Shown here: positions 12,556 to 25,233 of the stretch, in pieces | How positions within the stretch are numbered: the first letter of the stretch is position 1 | Layout of the letters: each line of letters opens with the position of its first letter | Source of the DNA: Lates calcarifer | Lineage: Eukaryota; Chordata; Actinopteri; Centropomidae | Assembly (NCBI RefSeq): GCF_001640805.2 | Contig: NC_066833.1 | Span: forward strand, 8,504,564 to 8,568,563 | DNA length: 64,000 bases | Reading direction: 5' to 3' | Position numbers and translations under genes: made by a program | The notes under the pieces: model-generated | The model's database searches: none | Told to the model about the DNA's origin: nothing | The model's input: the letters and a program-made list of their open reading frames with translations, nothing else

Positions 12556-14246
12556 GTTAAGTATTGTTATTTATGTAAGTCAGCTTTAATGAGTGGTTAA
12601 TGAGAACAGCATCAGACCTAGTGATTCAGAGGCCTTCAGGGACTGCTCATGTACTGTTCAACACAATATCATCAATCAGTCTTGTTCCTTCTCAGTTTTC
12701 CCTCTCAATGTCCCTTGACTTCTTTTGTGCTGTGTGGTGATTTCCAACATTTCCCAGAATGCCTTTAAACAATCCTCACAGAGGAGCAGCTCAGTCACCA
12801 AAGTAAAAACAAATATAAAAGGCATTGTTGCTGCATAAAGAGGGATTTCAGTGTCTAAGTGCAGTTGTTGAACGTCTGAACGAAACAATGTGTCTAGAAA
12901 GAGGAACAGGAAATGGTATAATGCTTTTTCTCATCACTTAAACCTCCTGTATGAAGCAAACAGGTTCTTTGTTAACTGTGAGAATAAAGCATAGGAGATT
13001 GTATTATATTGTGTGTGGGCAGTTCTTTTCTTTGGTAGTGTTTTGTTCTGAACAGCAACCAATAATGAGAATTAACTTGAATGTGGATTCAACCAAAGAT
13101 GATGTTTTGTTTTACAAAGAAAAAAAATCTGCAATGAAATCATGTAATCTCATAATAATAGGCTTTTAAAGAGAAGATCCACATTCATGAGTGCATGTCA
13201 ACAAGCAGCCGGCTCTGTTCACTTCAGTAAAGCTGCTGGGAGTTATATATTTTTTAATATCTAGCTATTTTGAAGGAACATCTGTCAACCTGTTTGTCAC
13301 TGTCATATTTCACTCCATTAGTGATGATGATAACGTTTTACTGACTGACTCAGTCGTGGAGATTTAGGAAACAGCAAGACTCTTGTGTGTTCTGCCAAGA
13401 ACGATGTTGATCAGGGCAAGGAGCACAAACCTCCCACAGCTTTACTACTACATTTGAACAGAAATCATTTCAAACACTTTTCCTTGAGTCCAGCTGAAAG
13501 TAAACACATAAAGTAGCCGTCTGGAAAATCCCTGTAGGTGTTGTAGCTCCTGCTGGAAATAATCTGGATGTGGTGTGGTTCATCTACTTGAAAAAGAAAG
13601 ATACAGCACTGATGCAAAGGTGCATCAATGTTACTAGTAGCTGAGTGAGTGTGTTTACACAGTATTTGTCCATTTAGCACAAAATCTGTGGTGGTGTTTT
13701 GTTAGGGACAGGCCACAGTGCTGTCTTTAATGTTTAGTCTTATTAGTATTATTCATCTTAATTTTTACTGCAGGTGTGATCACTGGATCATGATTGGACC
13801 AAAACAGGAAGTCAATAAAACAGGTATATAATATATATACAGAAATATACAGAAATTAAATATGGAGATTGTTGAATATAGTGACATATGGTACTTATTG
13901 TACGTAGATGCATGTAGATTGGATGTTGTCAATCACTGATAATACACAATGGTATCATCTGCATAGATGATAATGTTTCACAGAGGAACAGATATTAATG
14001 TAAGAGGGATGGATGGATCCTTAAGATCAATGTTTTCTTCTCCGATTGAACAAAGCTCTTCATGAACCACCAAAGATATACAACATTTTAAAAGATTTCT
14101 ATCAGGAGAGACTCAGACTTGGTAGGAAGTAGATCACCATGGGAAGCAGTGAAATGTAAACAGTATATAGGAAGCTACCAGGCTTACAGGTGATTGGCTC
14201 GAGTCGAGCGCGTCAGGTTGTGATTCAGAGGATACACCATGTGTTT
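12556..14246. other. No gene recognised
   Basis: Non-coding in appearance with short AT-rich patches (13240-13262, 13820-13865). No assignable repeat. Confidence 0.55.
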
Positions 14247-14473
14247 TTAACAGAAGGAAGATTGTGTGTGACGTGTGAAAACATTTGTACGTCTCCTCTC
14301 TCCTCTGTACTGTGTCTCTGTGACTGCCAGCTTCACATCCAGCCAAACCTCGACTGAGTGGGTTCGCCTCATTTTCTTCATGAAACGACAAAGCGGCGTT
14401 AACATGTCACGATAAGAGCTGCGTCCCCCGAGGCTCCTGACAAACACACAGTCTTTGTACGTGAACATGAGGA
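14247..14473 (-). other. Candidate coding exon (second of a possible pair)
   Basis: On the minus strand a long pyrimidine tract (complement of about 14484-14515) ends in CACAGACACACAG, an acceptor-like site just above 14473. The frame then stays open for 75 codons to a stop at 14247, with third positions richer in G/C than the surrounding DNA. Using the AG at 14474/14475, the frame joins in phase with the open frame of the proposed exon at 14803-14960. The predicted segment is basic, with clustered Lys/Arg around a KKMRR motif. I recognise no family, and no nearby downstream poly(A) signal is obvious. Chance open frames of this size are common, so this is a candidate only. Confidence 0.18.
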
Positions 14474-14802
14474 CTGTGTGTCTGTGACAGAGTAAGAAAG
14501 GTGAGAGGGAAGAGGGTACTGAAAGATGTGTGTTCACACTTGTCGGCCTGTGATTGCAGTTCTTTGAAGATGGAGGTAATTTATTGGTCTCCGCTGCCTC
14601 ACGTGATTCTCACAAACACACCTTCAGCCCCGGAGCCATTCCTGGGATATCACACCAATCTAGCTCAGCCGCTCGTCCTTGCTCTCCTCTCCCTGGAAAC
14701 TCTCTTTATGTGTCCTAGTTAAGCTGTGCTTCACTCCATAAACTGACACTCCACCACAAACCGATAAAAAGCTGTCCCTGTCAGAGAGCCTCCGACACTC
14801 AC

Positions 14803-14960
14803 CGGCTGCGTTTCCCTTCACCATGAGAACGGCATCAGTTGAGTTTGTGTAGAAATGTTTGTGAAAACCAAAGCTTTGCTTTAGGTTTTCACAGGTCCAC
14901 CCAAACCCACGGACTCGAGGCCTGACCCAGGACCCGTACAGGTTCGTACTCATGTTCCCT
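14803..14960 (-). other. Candidate coding exon (first of a possible pair)
   Basis: On the minus strand, TCTCTACTCGCTCAG just above 14960 is a good acceptor, and CCG|GTGAGT at 14803/14802 is a strong donor. Between them one frame is open for about 52 codons. An ATG at 14953-14951 has A at -3. The residues include a Trp-rich start (YGSW, GFGWTC) and a potential N-glycosylation motif NST. It ends in phase 1 and fits the exon at 14247-14473, giving about 125 codons from that ATG. No domain recognised. Homology or transcript data are needed to tell it from chance. Confidence 0.18.
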
Positions 14961-16207
14961 CTGAGCGAGTAGAGAGCAGAGGTCAGACTCAGAGAGAGAA
15001 CAGAATGATAGCAAATTAGCAACGCTAATGTTAGCAGCTGCAGCAATGAACAAGCAGTCGTTGTTCAAAGGACCAAACAATCAAAGTTATCTTCATCATG
15101 CTCGATGCTATGAAGCTGATTCTAAATGAGCTGCGTTTCTTGTCTGTCAGTGACAGGAAGTGGACTTTTAAGTTGAAATGATGAGTGGACTAGCTGCTGT
15201 TTGAGTCAGCAGGAAGGAAGATCAGAAAACCGGGATGGATTTGACTGATTTTCTTATTATATGTATCACAGCCAGGCACAGGAGAGAAGAACTTTATTAG
15301 ATAAGACACAAAGTTTCATCCTCACAACTTTTAAATTAACGTTAACTTGATAATATCAATCAGATGTGAATTTGATTCCCAGTGGGTCGGCGTCTCCCGG
15401 CTGGTTCAGGTCCAGCATTTCCTGATTCTGCGAGGGTCTGACTAGAGCAAAATAAATTTGTATTTTATTTTTGCATTGAAGTCAACGGATCAACTGTAAA
15501 CCGTCCTCACAGAGCAGACCTCTGAGGGAAACATCGGTTTCATATAACTCTGCTTTACCTCTGTTTCATAAACTGTTTTGTCAGTGACACTTTCAAAGTT
15601 TACTGACCAGAAACAAGGTGAGAATTTAATTTGGTTTAAACAGGAGGAATCTGTAGAATCTACATTAGCAGTGATGCTAACGTTGCAGCTTTACAAACAG
15701 TGTGTTTCCACTGTGTCGTGGTGTTTGTGACGTTCTCCTCTGAGTTACTGTCTGCAGCTCACCTCAGGCACTTTCAGGTGTGTTACTGAGCCTCACATTC
15801 CTGCTGCCTTGTTTAATTACCCCTCCTCTCCCTGTGTATTTTTTATTGCCTCCTTATTAACTCAGCTTTGAAGCCACTCCCTCTCCTGATGGCAGTAAAT
15901 CATCTCTAAGTAATTATCTGCACAAGAAATGATTTATTTTATTTTTTTTGCACGGTGCCAGGAATTCCTACTGAAAGTTGGAAGGTCTTCATCAGAGCTC
16001 ACACACACGAACACAAACAGGCAGATTCACACACTGAGGACAGACACACATTTGTTCTTAAAATAGGGTCAGTGTGTGTTTGTATTTCCTCCTCAGTCCC
16101 CATTTAAATTCAACCAGGGCTCCTCCCTGAGGAGAGATGAACATCCTTTGACATCCAGCGTGGACCACAGCGCTCGGTCTTCCTCTGAGCACAGTAGGAA
16201 TAGAAAC
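14961..16207. other. No gene recognised
   Basis: Non-coding in appearance; no assignable repeat. AT-rich around 15920-15960. Confidence 0.5.
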
Positions 16208-16230
16208 GTGTGTGTGTGTGTGTGTGTGTG
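16208..16230. repeat. (TG)n microsatellite
   Basis: About 11 GT units. A (GTTA)5 run follows at 16461-16482. Confidence 0.9.
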
Positions 16231-16714
16231 AATGGCTAGAGATGACAGGAAAGGCAGTCAGTCACCTCTGACCTTTACCTCAGGTTAGCTACCCAAAATG
16301 CCACAGCTCATCACACAGAACTGAGCAGGAAGCTGGATTTTTTCCTGTTCGAGCTGTCACAGATTCTTCACTGTGGAGAAGCTCAGCTCACGACGAACAG
16401 GTTTGACGTGTTGTGGTTATCTGAGTTACCTGAGCTCTTCTGTCAGCTCCGACCAGGACAGTTAGTTAGTTAGTTAGTTAGTAGTGTTTGTTCACTTCCA
16501 GCAGCTCCTCCAGGTGAAATCATCTGTCCGTCCTTTCTAATGTAATGTACCGTTATTGTTCCATCAGACTCGGCCGTGACCGAAGTCCAGGAATCACATC
16601 GGGTCTGGGCTGAGCTGGGTCCACTGTTTCCTTTACAGAGGCAGCCGTTAGCTAATGCTGCTACGCTAACAGGAACTTTCGAACTTTATTTTCCAGCAGC
16701 GTCAGGAGGCTGTA

Positions 16715-16800
16715 ATCAATCATGTGTCGCTGCATCGATGCAGAATCATCCACGTCTGCATCGCGATGCATCGTAGAGACGATTGTTTTCAACAGCCCTA
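16715..16800. mobile_element. hAT-like element end (fragment)
   Basis: The right edge reads CAGCCCTA at 16793-16800, the reverse of the TAGGGCTG terminus typical of many hAT elements. Inside are the palindromic words TGCATCGATGCA and GCATCGCGATGC separated by CGTCTG, a pattern I associate with teleost hAT-type repeats. Only one end is clear; the left limit is approximate and no transposase is seen. Confidence 0.5.
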
Positions 16801-18455
16801 CTTTCTATCATCGAGAGAGAGAGAGATTTAATATATTTTTCTGTTTGCTAACTGCACCAACAGTCTTGTTACCACTGGCCTTACTGTCCACCAGGACTCT
16901 GAGCTTTTAAAAGAGTTCATGCAGCATCTCTTCCTGTTTGTCTCCACATATATGAGCTAACATTACTGACTGCACCGGGCAGCAGCAGTGTCCAGGTGGG
17001 AAATCAATTCTCCTGTTGTTCCGGCGTGTCGATTTTAAGTGGGCGGGGGGAAAGATCCATACATCAAATGACTGTAAATGTCCACAGCCACAGTTCAGCA
17101 GTCCATGTTGTTAAAATCACAATATGAATCTTTGCTCTGCAGTAAATGTGTTTGGCCATCGAAGCAGGTTAGAACAAATGTTAGGAATCTGGTGACAGCT
17201 ATTTGACACAGGTCGGCCATTGTGGTCCCACAGAGAGGCTCCTCTGTTGCTGGATAATGGGGAAGCTCTGATGGTTTTCACAGCGATGAACTCATGCAGT
17301 GTTAGCCAAGCGCTGTGGAATGTGTGAAACTTGCAGAATGTGTGTTTCGCTGCATTGTGAACGGCCTGGGACGTGTGAACAGGTCATAATACCAGTGTCC
17401 AGCCTCCTGCTGTTCATATCAGCCCCACTTTACTTCATGTTTGCAAATACCTTATTCCTCAACCACACGGTCGAGGGAGATCACGTTAAAACAAACTGGC
17501 AGTTAGTGTTTGAGTTACTGAAGGAATCCCACAGGTCCCACAACGACAGGAATCTGAGACTCAGACTGAAAGAAGGGGAATTTGATCAATTATACAGGGA
17601 AGGAAGGGGATATAAGGGGAATTTTCTAAATGAATCATCTGATGCAGATATGCCAGAATATAACTTCTAACTCGTTTTACATTTTTTATTGCACAAGACT
17701 GTGGTTTCATCTGTTTCTCCAAAACAAGCTGAGCTGCAGTAAAAAGCAGAGTGTTTATCCTCCTCTGAGCTGAAAAACCAACAAATCAGAATGAAGCAAA
17801 GTTTCCACATCATGGAAACAGTCCAGCGTCTGCATTAAGAGTGATGGCGGAGTCGAGGGAATTCGTACCGAGGCTGAATCTAGAAGAGATAAATATGAAG
17901 GTGTTTTGAAATTAACATTACAACCTCCTCATTAGTAAATATGTCGTGCCTGTGAGAATAAGTCAACACTACCACAGAGTGAGATCTCTGTCTGCTCCCA
18001 AACCTCTTAAACAAAGGAGAAGGCTTAAATCTGGTCTTTGTCCTGCAGCAGCTCAGACGCTGTGGTTACTCTGCTGAGTCTAAGCCAGTTAAACCTCTGT
18101 TCACTCTCCTCCTGCTCTCTGAGATTACCCAGAAAATATTCAGTGTTTCAATACAGCTGAGCTCGTTATTCAGTTGTTCAGAGGAAGCTGGCGTGTTGTC
18201 GTGTGGTTACTGATGCTGTTCTTGATTTTTGTCCCTGTCAATCATTTAGGGAGAGAGTCCAAAAATACCAGACTTCAAATCTTTGTCTTCTAAAGGCCAC
18301 AGTTACCCAGAACCTGCAGAACCTGCAGAACCTGCAGAGTTCAGAGTTTCTGACCCAACTCAGAATTTACACACGAAAAACTGAACTGAACTAAACATAA
18401 GAAGAATCAAGGTCTTTTCACAAATATAGAGCAGAAAAATGCGACACGCTCGCCT
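16801..18455. other. No certain gene; one candidate terminal open frame and a minisatellite
   Basis: Contains a 9-bp tandem repeat (CAGAACCTG, three units, 18309-18337) and a short family A 3' fragment at about 18222-18252 (TGATTTTTGTCCCTGTCAAT). The open frame ending at 17670 is reported as a finding. The rest is unassigned. Confidence 0.5.
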
Positions 18456-18569
18456 GCGGTTGTGGACGTGTTTTTCAGGATGTTTATGGACAGTTTGAGG
18501 TTCTGCTGGAGACTAAGTACCAGGATCCTCTGACCCAGAGTCTCAGACAGTCTGAGTGACTGTGATGAA
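18456..18569 (+). repeat. Family C dispersed repeat, copy 1
   Basis: Shares CGGT-GTGGAC, TTTTTCAGGATGTTTATGG, ACAGTTTGAGGTTCTG, TACCAGGATCC and TCTGAGTGACTGTGATG, in order, with a second copy at 40284-40377. Similarity weakens upstream of both copies. No coding capacity; class unknown. Confidence 0.75.
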
Positions 18570-20031
18570 ATAAATAAAGAAATAAATTCAAATTAAAATA
18601 AATTAAATTCAGAGTGATGGTGTCAAAGTGCTCAGCTCCATCCACTGCAGGAGAATCTAAGTTTGCCTTGTTGAAGGATTGAAGTGACCTGTGCTCTCTG
18701 GACCTCCCTCTCTCTTCTTATTGCTCGCTCCATTACAGCTGTACCCTGATTTCCTCCTTTTTGTCACAGGGTGCAATTGGTCAGCATGCCTCTGACTGTT
18801 ACCATGGAAACATGGCTCTTAGTTCAGAGTTAGTCTGATGGTTGGGAGGAGGGGGGGTGATTTTTTCGGATTAGAAAGAAGTGAGTCATTATTTTTTGAG
18901 TCTTTCTTTGTACATTGGGTTAATTTAGGTGGACTCAGGTCCCAGCTGAGTCCAGGACGGACCTGTGAGGACTCACTCCTCTGAGGTCTTTCAGGATCAG
19001 TGTGAAGAGAAGAAGACAAAGTGAAGATTGTCTGGTCGTGGTGTTCAGGTCCGTCTGCTCTCTGTAACACACACTGAGGCTAATCCACCTGATGACAGAC
19101 GTGTTGACAGACGATTCACAGCCACTACACACTGTCTGTCTGTGTGTCTGTCTGTCTGTCTGTCCAGCTCTACACACTCTGTATGACATTCCAGGAGTCC
19201 AGCCATTTGTGTTTCGTCAATAATACATGCCTCTCTCCCAGACACACACACACAGCTGGGTTATTGTCCCCCCAGGGGGCCACAGCAGCCTGACCCTGGA
19301 ACTTTCCCAGGATTTTACCCTGCTACTCGCCTCTGGTCTACATTTCATACTCCATAACTGTCCTTCCTCCACTGTCTCTCATGTCACACATGCAGCAGAG
19401 CTCTGGTTAAACTCTGAGCTTTAAAATCCACATTTAAAAGTTTATTTTGCTAAACTTGGTTTGCGTCTGTGGATTTCACTAACACAACATGCAGAGCTGT
19501 GATCGTCGCCTGCATCCTCAGGTGTCGCTGTACATTTCATTTTTATGGCTGTTGACAGAGGTAGAAACTAATCCAAACAGTAATTGTGAGCATCTGTTGT
19601 ACGGTGGATCAGATATGAAGAAACAGAGTGTTTGGTGTGTTGAGCAGATGAACAGTGTCAGCTGTTAGCCTGCTGTTAGCCTGCTGCTGTTTCTTATGTA
19701 CATGATGTGAGCACATTTGACTTTTATCTCAGCAGGGAGCCACAGGACGTTAGAATACATTCCTCTTGTTCAGGTTTGAGTTTGTGTGTGGGTTAAAACT
19801 AAAGGTTGGTTGGTCGATGCAGAGCTGTAGCTGTAGCTGCCTGTGTCCATGTGACGATCTGCAGCCTGGTGGTAGGAAAATACCTTAGCTTAGTATTGTA
19901 GTTTTTAGCAAGCGTTAGTGCATTTGGTTAAAAACTAAACTTAAATGTTCAGTATATCCTTAAAATAAGCTCTAACATTTGTTGTGTCATTTTTACAAAG
20001 GCCTAAATTACATTTTCTTAAATGATAACTG
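18570..20031. other. No gene recognised; (TCTG)n run
   Basis: A (TCTG)n run lies at 19133-19163. Otherwise no assignable element. Confidence 0.55.
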
Positions 20032-20081
20032 GTATTTTCTCATGTTTTTGGGTGTAAATGATTGATAGGGACTAAAATCTT
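20032..20081 (-). repeat. Family A 3' end fragment
   Basis: On this strand: GGTATTTTCTCATGTTTTTG, GGTGTAAATGATTGATAGGG and ACTAAAATCTTTGT, the reverse complement of the family A 3' end seen at 12.5 and 26.0 kb. Confidence 0.7.
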
Positions 20082-20250
20082 TGTGGCAGTGATGAACGGC
20101 TGTGTGAAGTGTGAATGGTTGTGTACACCTGATAAACTCAGGTGTTGGATTCTCCTCATCCTGTGTGCATGAAAGAGACTTTGGGGAATACTTCCTTAAA
20201 TAACATCATCCCAGAATAAAATAATATCTAATCTCTTCCAAAGCTAAAGA

Positions 20251-20252
<2 letters not shown>

Positions 20253-20282
<30 letters not shown>
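20253..20282. repeat. (TG)n microsatellite
   Basis: 15 GT units. A run of 12 G follows at 20324-20335. Confidence 0.95.
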
Positions 20283-20285
<3 letters not shown>

Positions 20286-20413
20286 TGTACAGTTTTCCAT
20301 GATGTGTTGACATGCTACACAAAGGGGGGGGGGGGCAGAAACCTTCCAGTTCTGCTGATGCAGCTGACTGTTAAGATCAGAGGAGACTGTTTTTAATGGG
20401 CATAAAATGAGGA

Positions 20414-20441
20414 TGTGTGTGTGTGTGTGTGTGTGTGTGTG
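20414..20441. repeat. (TG)n microsatellite
   Basis: 14 TG units, only 130 bp from the preceding tract. Confidence 0.95.
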
Positions 20442-23400
20442 GTTATGTGCGTATCCCCGTGCACCTGCACCAGTGTCCCAGCCAAGGTGCTAATGATCCA
20501 CTAGTCATAAGGCCTTAAAGGCAAACCCAGGGGACCCAGCAGGCAGGAAATCTCACCAATAAAAACATCACATCTCCATGAAGTGAACTCCTCCATGAAG
20601 CTTTTACCTCTAATGCCATTTAAAAATATAGAACTCTACATGTCTAAGAGGTTTGTTGGACCGTGGTCAGGTCATGTGAAGGTGAAGGACAAAGCAGACT
20701 TTAACTGGGCTGTAATGTAATAACAATACTGGAGTAAAATGACCCACAGCAGAATCATTCAGAGATGTAGATGTTAGGAGTCGGCCAAGATAAATAACAT
20801 CAAACAGAATTAGCTGCATCATATTCCAGTGAATCATTCCAGTGAGTGCTCAAACCATTTCCAAATAAATCACATTTGAAAGAGTGCAGTTTTATTAAAT
20901 CACAAAGCTGCAGTTTAATTACAACTTACATAATTGGCTGTGTCTTAACAGGCTGTTACAGGTGAAAGGTTCAGTCACAACCATCAGTTTCACCACAGAG
21001 TAGATCAGCTGTGGTCGACTAATTCACGCTCAGAGAAACTCTCAGCCGTCTGCTCCATCAGTTAAAGACGGTTTCACCTGAGACGAGACGTCGCTCTGCA
21101 GGACTGTCGTTCAGGCCGGTGGTCTGACGTCAGGTAGTCTATCAGCTGTCGAGTGCAGGCCACAGTTTTAAGACATTATATCACTGTTTTCATTTTGTCT
21201 GTTGTCTGAGTTTCAGTTTAAGTTGTTGAAAATAACTTGAATTAAATCACAATAACATCAGGAAAAAACCTTTCTAACTTCTCTCAGGCGCTGCTCTTCA
21301 CCTTTCTGTGTCGTCAGCGTGTTATTTACTCTCCGTCTCAGTGTTACCCAGACGTCATTTCACTGAGAGAAAACACGCCGATGTTCCCATCAAGAAGAAG
21401 GTAAAGGAACAGAACAGAGAGGCTGTACCTTCACTGATAATACTCCACAAAGCTTTTCTCTGGCCTCAATGAACTCTGCTCTCGTGTCCATAGTCAGAGG
21501 CCATCACAATGTGGTATCGAATGGTTTTACATTAAGTTTCCTGCTGCTGCAGCAGCACAGCCTATTGTCTGAGGTCCCTGCGTGATGCAAATGACAAGCA
21601 CCATTGAACCGTGGCAAAGGAGAGAGGACCTTTGAAGCAAAAGAAAGAAGAAATAGAAGAAGGAAAACAAGAACGTCTGGCAACGTGTGGGCGTCTAAAG
21701 AGAAGTCAGTCAAAAGAAAGAAAAACACAGATGAACGAGAGACAAAAAATGGGAGGTAGGTAGAGCGTAGGAGATGTCAAGAAACACAAAGCAGAAGTAG
21801 GGAAATGACAGGGTGAGAGACAGTAAAAGAAGAAAAGATTCTCTTTCTCACATAACCACTTTCCTGTGCACTGAGTGGCTGTCCAGTCGTGCACACAGCA
21901 GACACCTTCTCCAGCTAACTACCTGACAAAACAGAGGAGTAGCACAGAGGCCCGGGCAGCCTGTTAGCGCCGAGATATCAAACGGCCAGCCCGGTGAATC
22001 AGCTCTTGTGTGAGGGCTCCTGAAAGCACAGCTTCCCTCTGAGCCACAGCACCGGCTCTGTCAAGTGGCACTGCCAGAGAGGAAGCTTGAAAAGCAGGAC
22101 GGCTTTCAGAGGTGAACGTAAGTCTGTTAACAAACCTAAACCTGAACTGGGCAGTGACACAGACGGTCCAGGAAACACAGGACATGAGTTTACATTTACT
22201 TTTATTGAACCACAGGTGAGTTTTTGTTTCTTCGTTAACTCCTGACTCCTTCAGACCTGTCAGGGTTCAGATTCACTTTATCTTTCAATTGTAAATGTGT
22301 AAATATAATAGCTGAGGTGTAAACTTCATCATCTCCACAGACAGACATTTCAATCTCCTGCTGTTTATATGTTTTAAAGATATTAACAGGAACCTCCTGC
22401 ATTATGGGAATTGTAGGACATCAATAGCTGTCCCATGGAACCGTGCTATATGCAGAGCCTCCCCATGGGACTGGGGTGAGATGAGGGGTACACCCACACT
22501 GTACCAAACAAGAGCCCCGTGCTAATGCTAATGCTAATGCCCGAGCAAATGTCTTTCACATTAACCAGTTTGCTTTAGTGTTTTTCTTCGTCGCCCTCTT
22601 GACTTTTCGTCGCCTTCACAGTCTCTCCTCTTTCACAACTTTGTTTTCTCTCTCGGGGGAAAACTAACACTTTGAAATGTCAAATTTGATGCAGGAACAC
22701 AAGTTATAAATTACAGTTTGCTTTGTCATCCTCATTCTTCTCCGAGGACGTAGAGTATTGGATCACGAAAGCCTGAAAACCGCAGGCCGTTTTTCACATT
22801 TCGTCTGGTGCAGTTGACAGCAGTGGAATGCTGCAGCCGCTTTGATTTCATTAAACTGTGGAGACAGTGATGCTGAGCATCACAGAGAGGGAAGTCACTG
22901 GTATCTGTGCTTATTTTTCTCACTGTTATCTGTGAGGGTATCTGGACTGGTGCGGAGGGTTTGTGAAAAATATGGTTGGTATTCATCTTTTAAAAAAACC
23001 TTAGAGTTCTTATGTTTTTGTGAGAGTTATGTGTGTGTTTGTGTGTGTCTTTATCACACACTGCTTTCAACATATGCCTGTCAAAGAGCAGCGTGTGATC
23101 TTACCACAGCTCTGAACCGGAGTCAGCTAGTGGGCATCGATAACCCTTCCCAACGCACACGGCTTCACACCAGGCCGACGTGCTTGTGCTTGAGAATCTG
23201 TAACACGACCATGGTTCTGTCTGTGAGAGTTTCCTCCCCTCTTCTGTCAGCTCAGCAGAAACATGATGTTTCAGGCAGTTTGCAAAGAGAGATGGTTGTG
23301 TTTCACTCAGTTATCAGACTAATTCATTTTCAGGCTCTCCTGTAAGGCCCCGTGGCCTCTCTCGTAAAAGGTTCACGGGCAGAATAATATGGGTGACTGA

Positions 23401-25069
23401 ATCCAAGCCAGAGATGTAAATTACTCGGCAGTTTCAATTCAGTTTTTCAGTATCTTGGCAACATATAAGGTAAGAGTCAGCTCACTAGAGCCCAACATGT
23501 GCAAATCCGGCAACAAGAGCCTTGGTCAGCAAGCAAACTGAAAATCAAAGGCCCACTCTGACAGAGCTGCAGAGCTGTGGTTGGATTTGTGATCTGTGCT
23601 ATATGGCAGAGCCACCAGATGGAAGCCATTGCTGAAAAAGAGAGACATGGCAGCACGCCGCGATTCTGCAGAGAGGCCTGAGAGAGGCTCTGAGGCAAAA
23701 CATCCAGTGATTAAACAAGACACTCGGAGCATGGAGGGAACAATAAATTTAGAACTGCAAATACATTAGTTTCCATACGCTGTTGTTTGCTGCTGACAGA
23801 AAGTGTCAAGACAAGACATAGGCAGAAAATATACGCTGCGACCGGCTTTCAGTGAAATCATCTAAAGCGAACAAAATCTTGTGTGGTCCAGCCAAAGCCC
23901 AGACTGGAGCGCTGTTGAAAATGTGTTTCATGACTTGGAAAAAGCCACAAACACTGAATCAGTCTGTTTTAGTTTGGTTGACGGTGGATTCATTATCTTC
24001 CACTACACGACTCCGTAAAGCAAAAGTATTGGTGAAAAGACAGACTTAGTCGTGGAAACTCAAATCAACACAGGATTTTTAGCAAACAGTAGCTAGCTGC
24101 TGCTGTTCAAAAATAGGTTGATGAGAGCCAAGAGACTCAACCAAAACAGTCCAGTTTCAGGCTGCGAAAACAAACGACCTGAGAAAAGCTAAACGTTCGG
24201 CTACAGTGGAGAGGTCAGAGTCAGACATTTGGTTTTTTACAATAAGAAAAATCTTATTCTTTGAGTAACATTTTTCACTGGGAACTTTATAATAGTTAAA
24301 ACTGTCAGTATGAAAGGTCTACTTATGTTTTCTCGTTGTCTTCAGTTAATCACTGATCCACTTAGTTTGAACACATTACAGCTGTTATCCAGGTTAACAC
24401 ATGGAACAGGAAGTCTTAGCAGCTGTCGTTGGACCGCTTCTGGATACTAATTAACGTGGCACACATTTTCAAATTCCTGTCAATTCATCACCAGTAAAAG
24501 AACTGAAGTAAATAAATAAGTTACATTAGTAATTCTTGTATTTAAAAAAACACATTTCACATTTGTAGCATCTTTAATTAAATTAAAAACGAAAAAGAAA
24601 AACAACGAATGTTTCCATGAAGTAAAACTAATAAAGCCTCAGCTCTTCAATTAAAAAGAAATTAAAATTTTACTTACTTTGAAACCAACCATCTGTTCTC
24701 ACAAAGCCATGATGGAGAATTAGGACTGTTGATAAAAATCTATTTCAACTGTCAGCTTTTTTAAGGAGGTGTAATCTCCAAATTTGAACTCCTTCTGTCA
24801 GTTATTTACCTTCAGCTCACTCTTTAATGCTGCTGTGTACAGAGTGAGGCAGGCAGTCAGAACCTCCAGCTGTCTTTACGACATCTTGTTTTCAGCATGC
24901 CCCTGACATTTTGCTATTATTAAAATAATCCTCAACATTTTAATTATCTCCACAGTTGAGTTTTACCATCATAACAACGATTGCTGCCATGTCATGTTAT
25001 AGTGAGTATAACTCCTGTCTTGAGGTCATGTGACTTGGAGGAGGATCAATAACAGCATCTTTCTGGCTG
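20442..25069. other. No gene recognised; some repeat-poor stretches
   Basis: No recognisable exon. The longest open frame of the window (167 codons, 22842-23345) runs through a TG tract and has no domain. Repeat-poor stretches at 21.54-21.62 (with an ATGCAAAT octamer at 21585-21592) and 21.95-22.11 kb could be regulatory. A GCTAAT triplet run lies at 22520-22540, and an AT-rich patch at 24530-24680. Confidence 0.5.
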
Positions 25070-25233
25070 GTTTTTGTGTGTGAGGCTCATTAGATTTGTG
25101 GGGTCTGAAAACTGAGGGCCAACTCTACTTGCAGGGTCTGAGTCTTGGTTTCAGAGTTAGGGTTTGGTGGTTATGGTTACACCATCATTTCAGTGACAGG
25201 GCCCCACAAAGACCAATGTACAAGTGTGTGAGT
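25070..25233. repeat. Teleost 'CCACAAAGA..GTACAAGTG' repeat, copy 1
   Basis: The end GCCCCACAAAGACCAATGTA and then CAAGTGTGTG parallels GTCCTCACAAAGATAGAAGT and then ACAAGTGTGTG at 41.64 kb. Upstream is a short AGAGTTAGGGTTTGG stretch, as usual in this microsatellite-linked repeat. The left limit is approximate. Confidence 0.5.

Noticed and set aside
13320..13352. C/D-box snoRNA-like words (GTGATGA, CTGA)
   Set aside because: The boxes are only about 20 bases apart with no terminal stem.
22842..23345. Longest open frame in the window (167 codons, plus strand)
   Set aside because: Runs through a TG tract giving VCVCVC residues, has no recognisable domain and no supporting splice sites; expected by chance in 64 kb.
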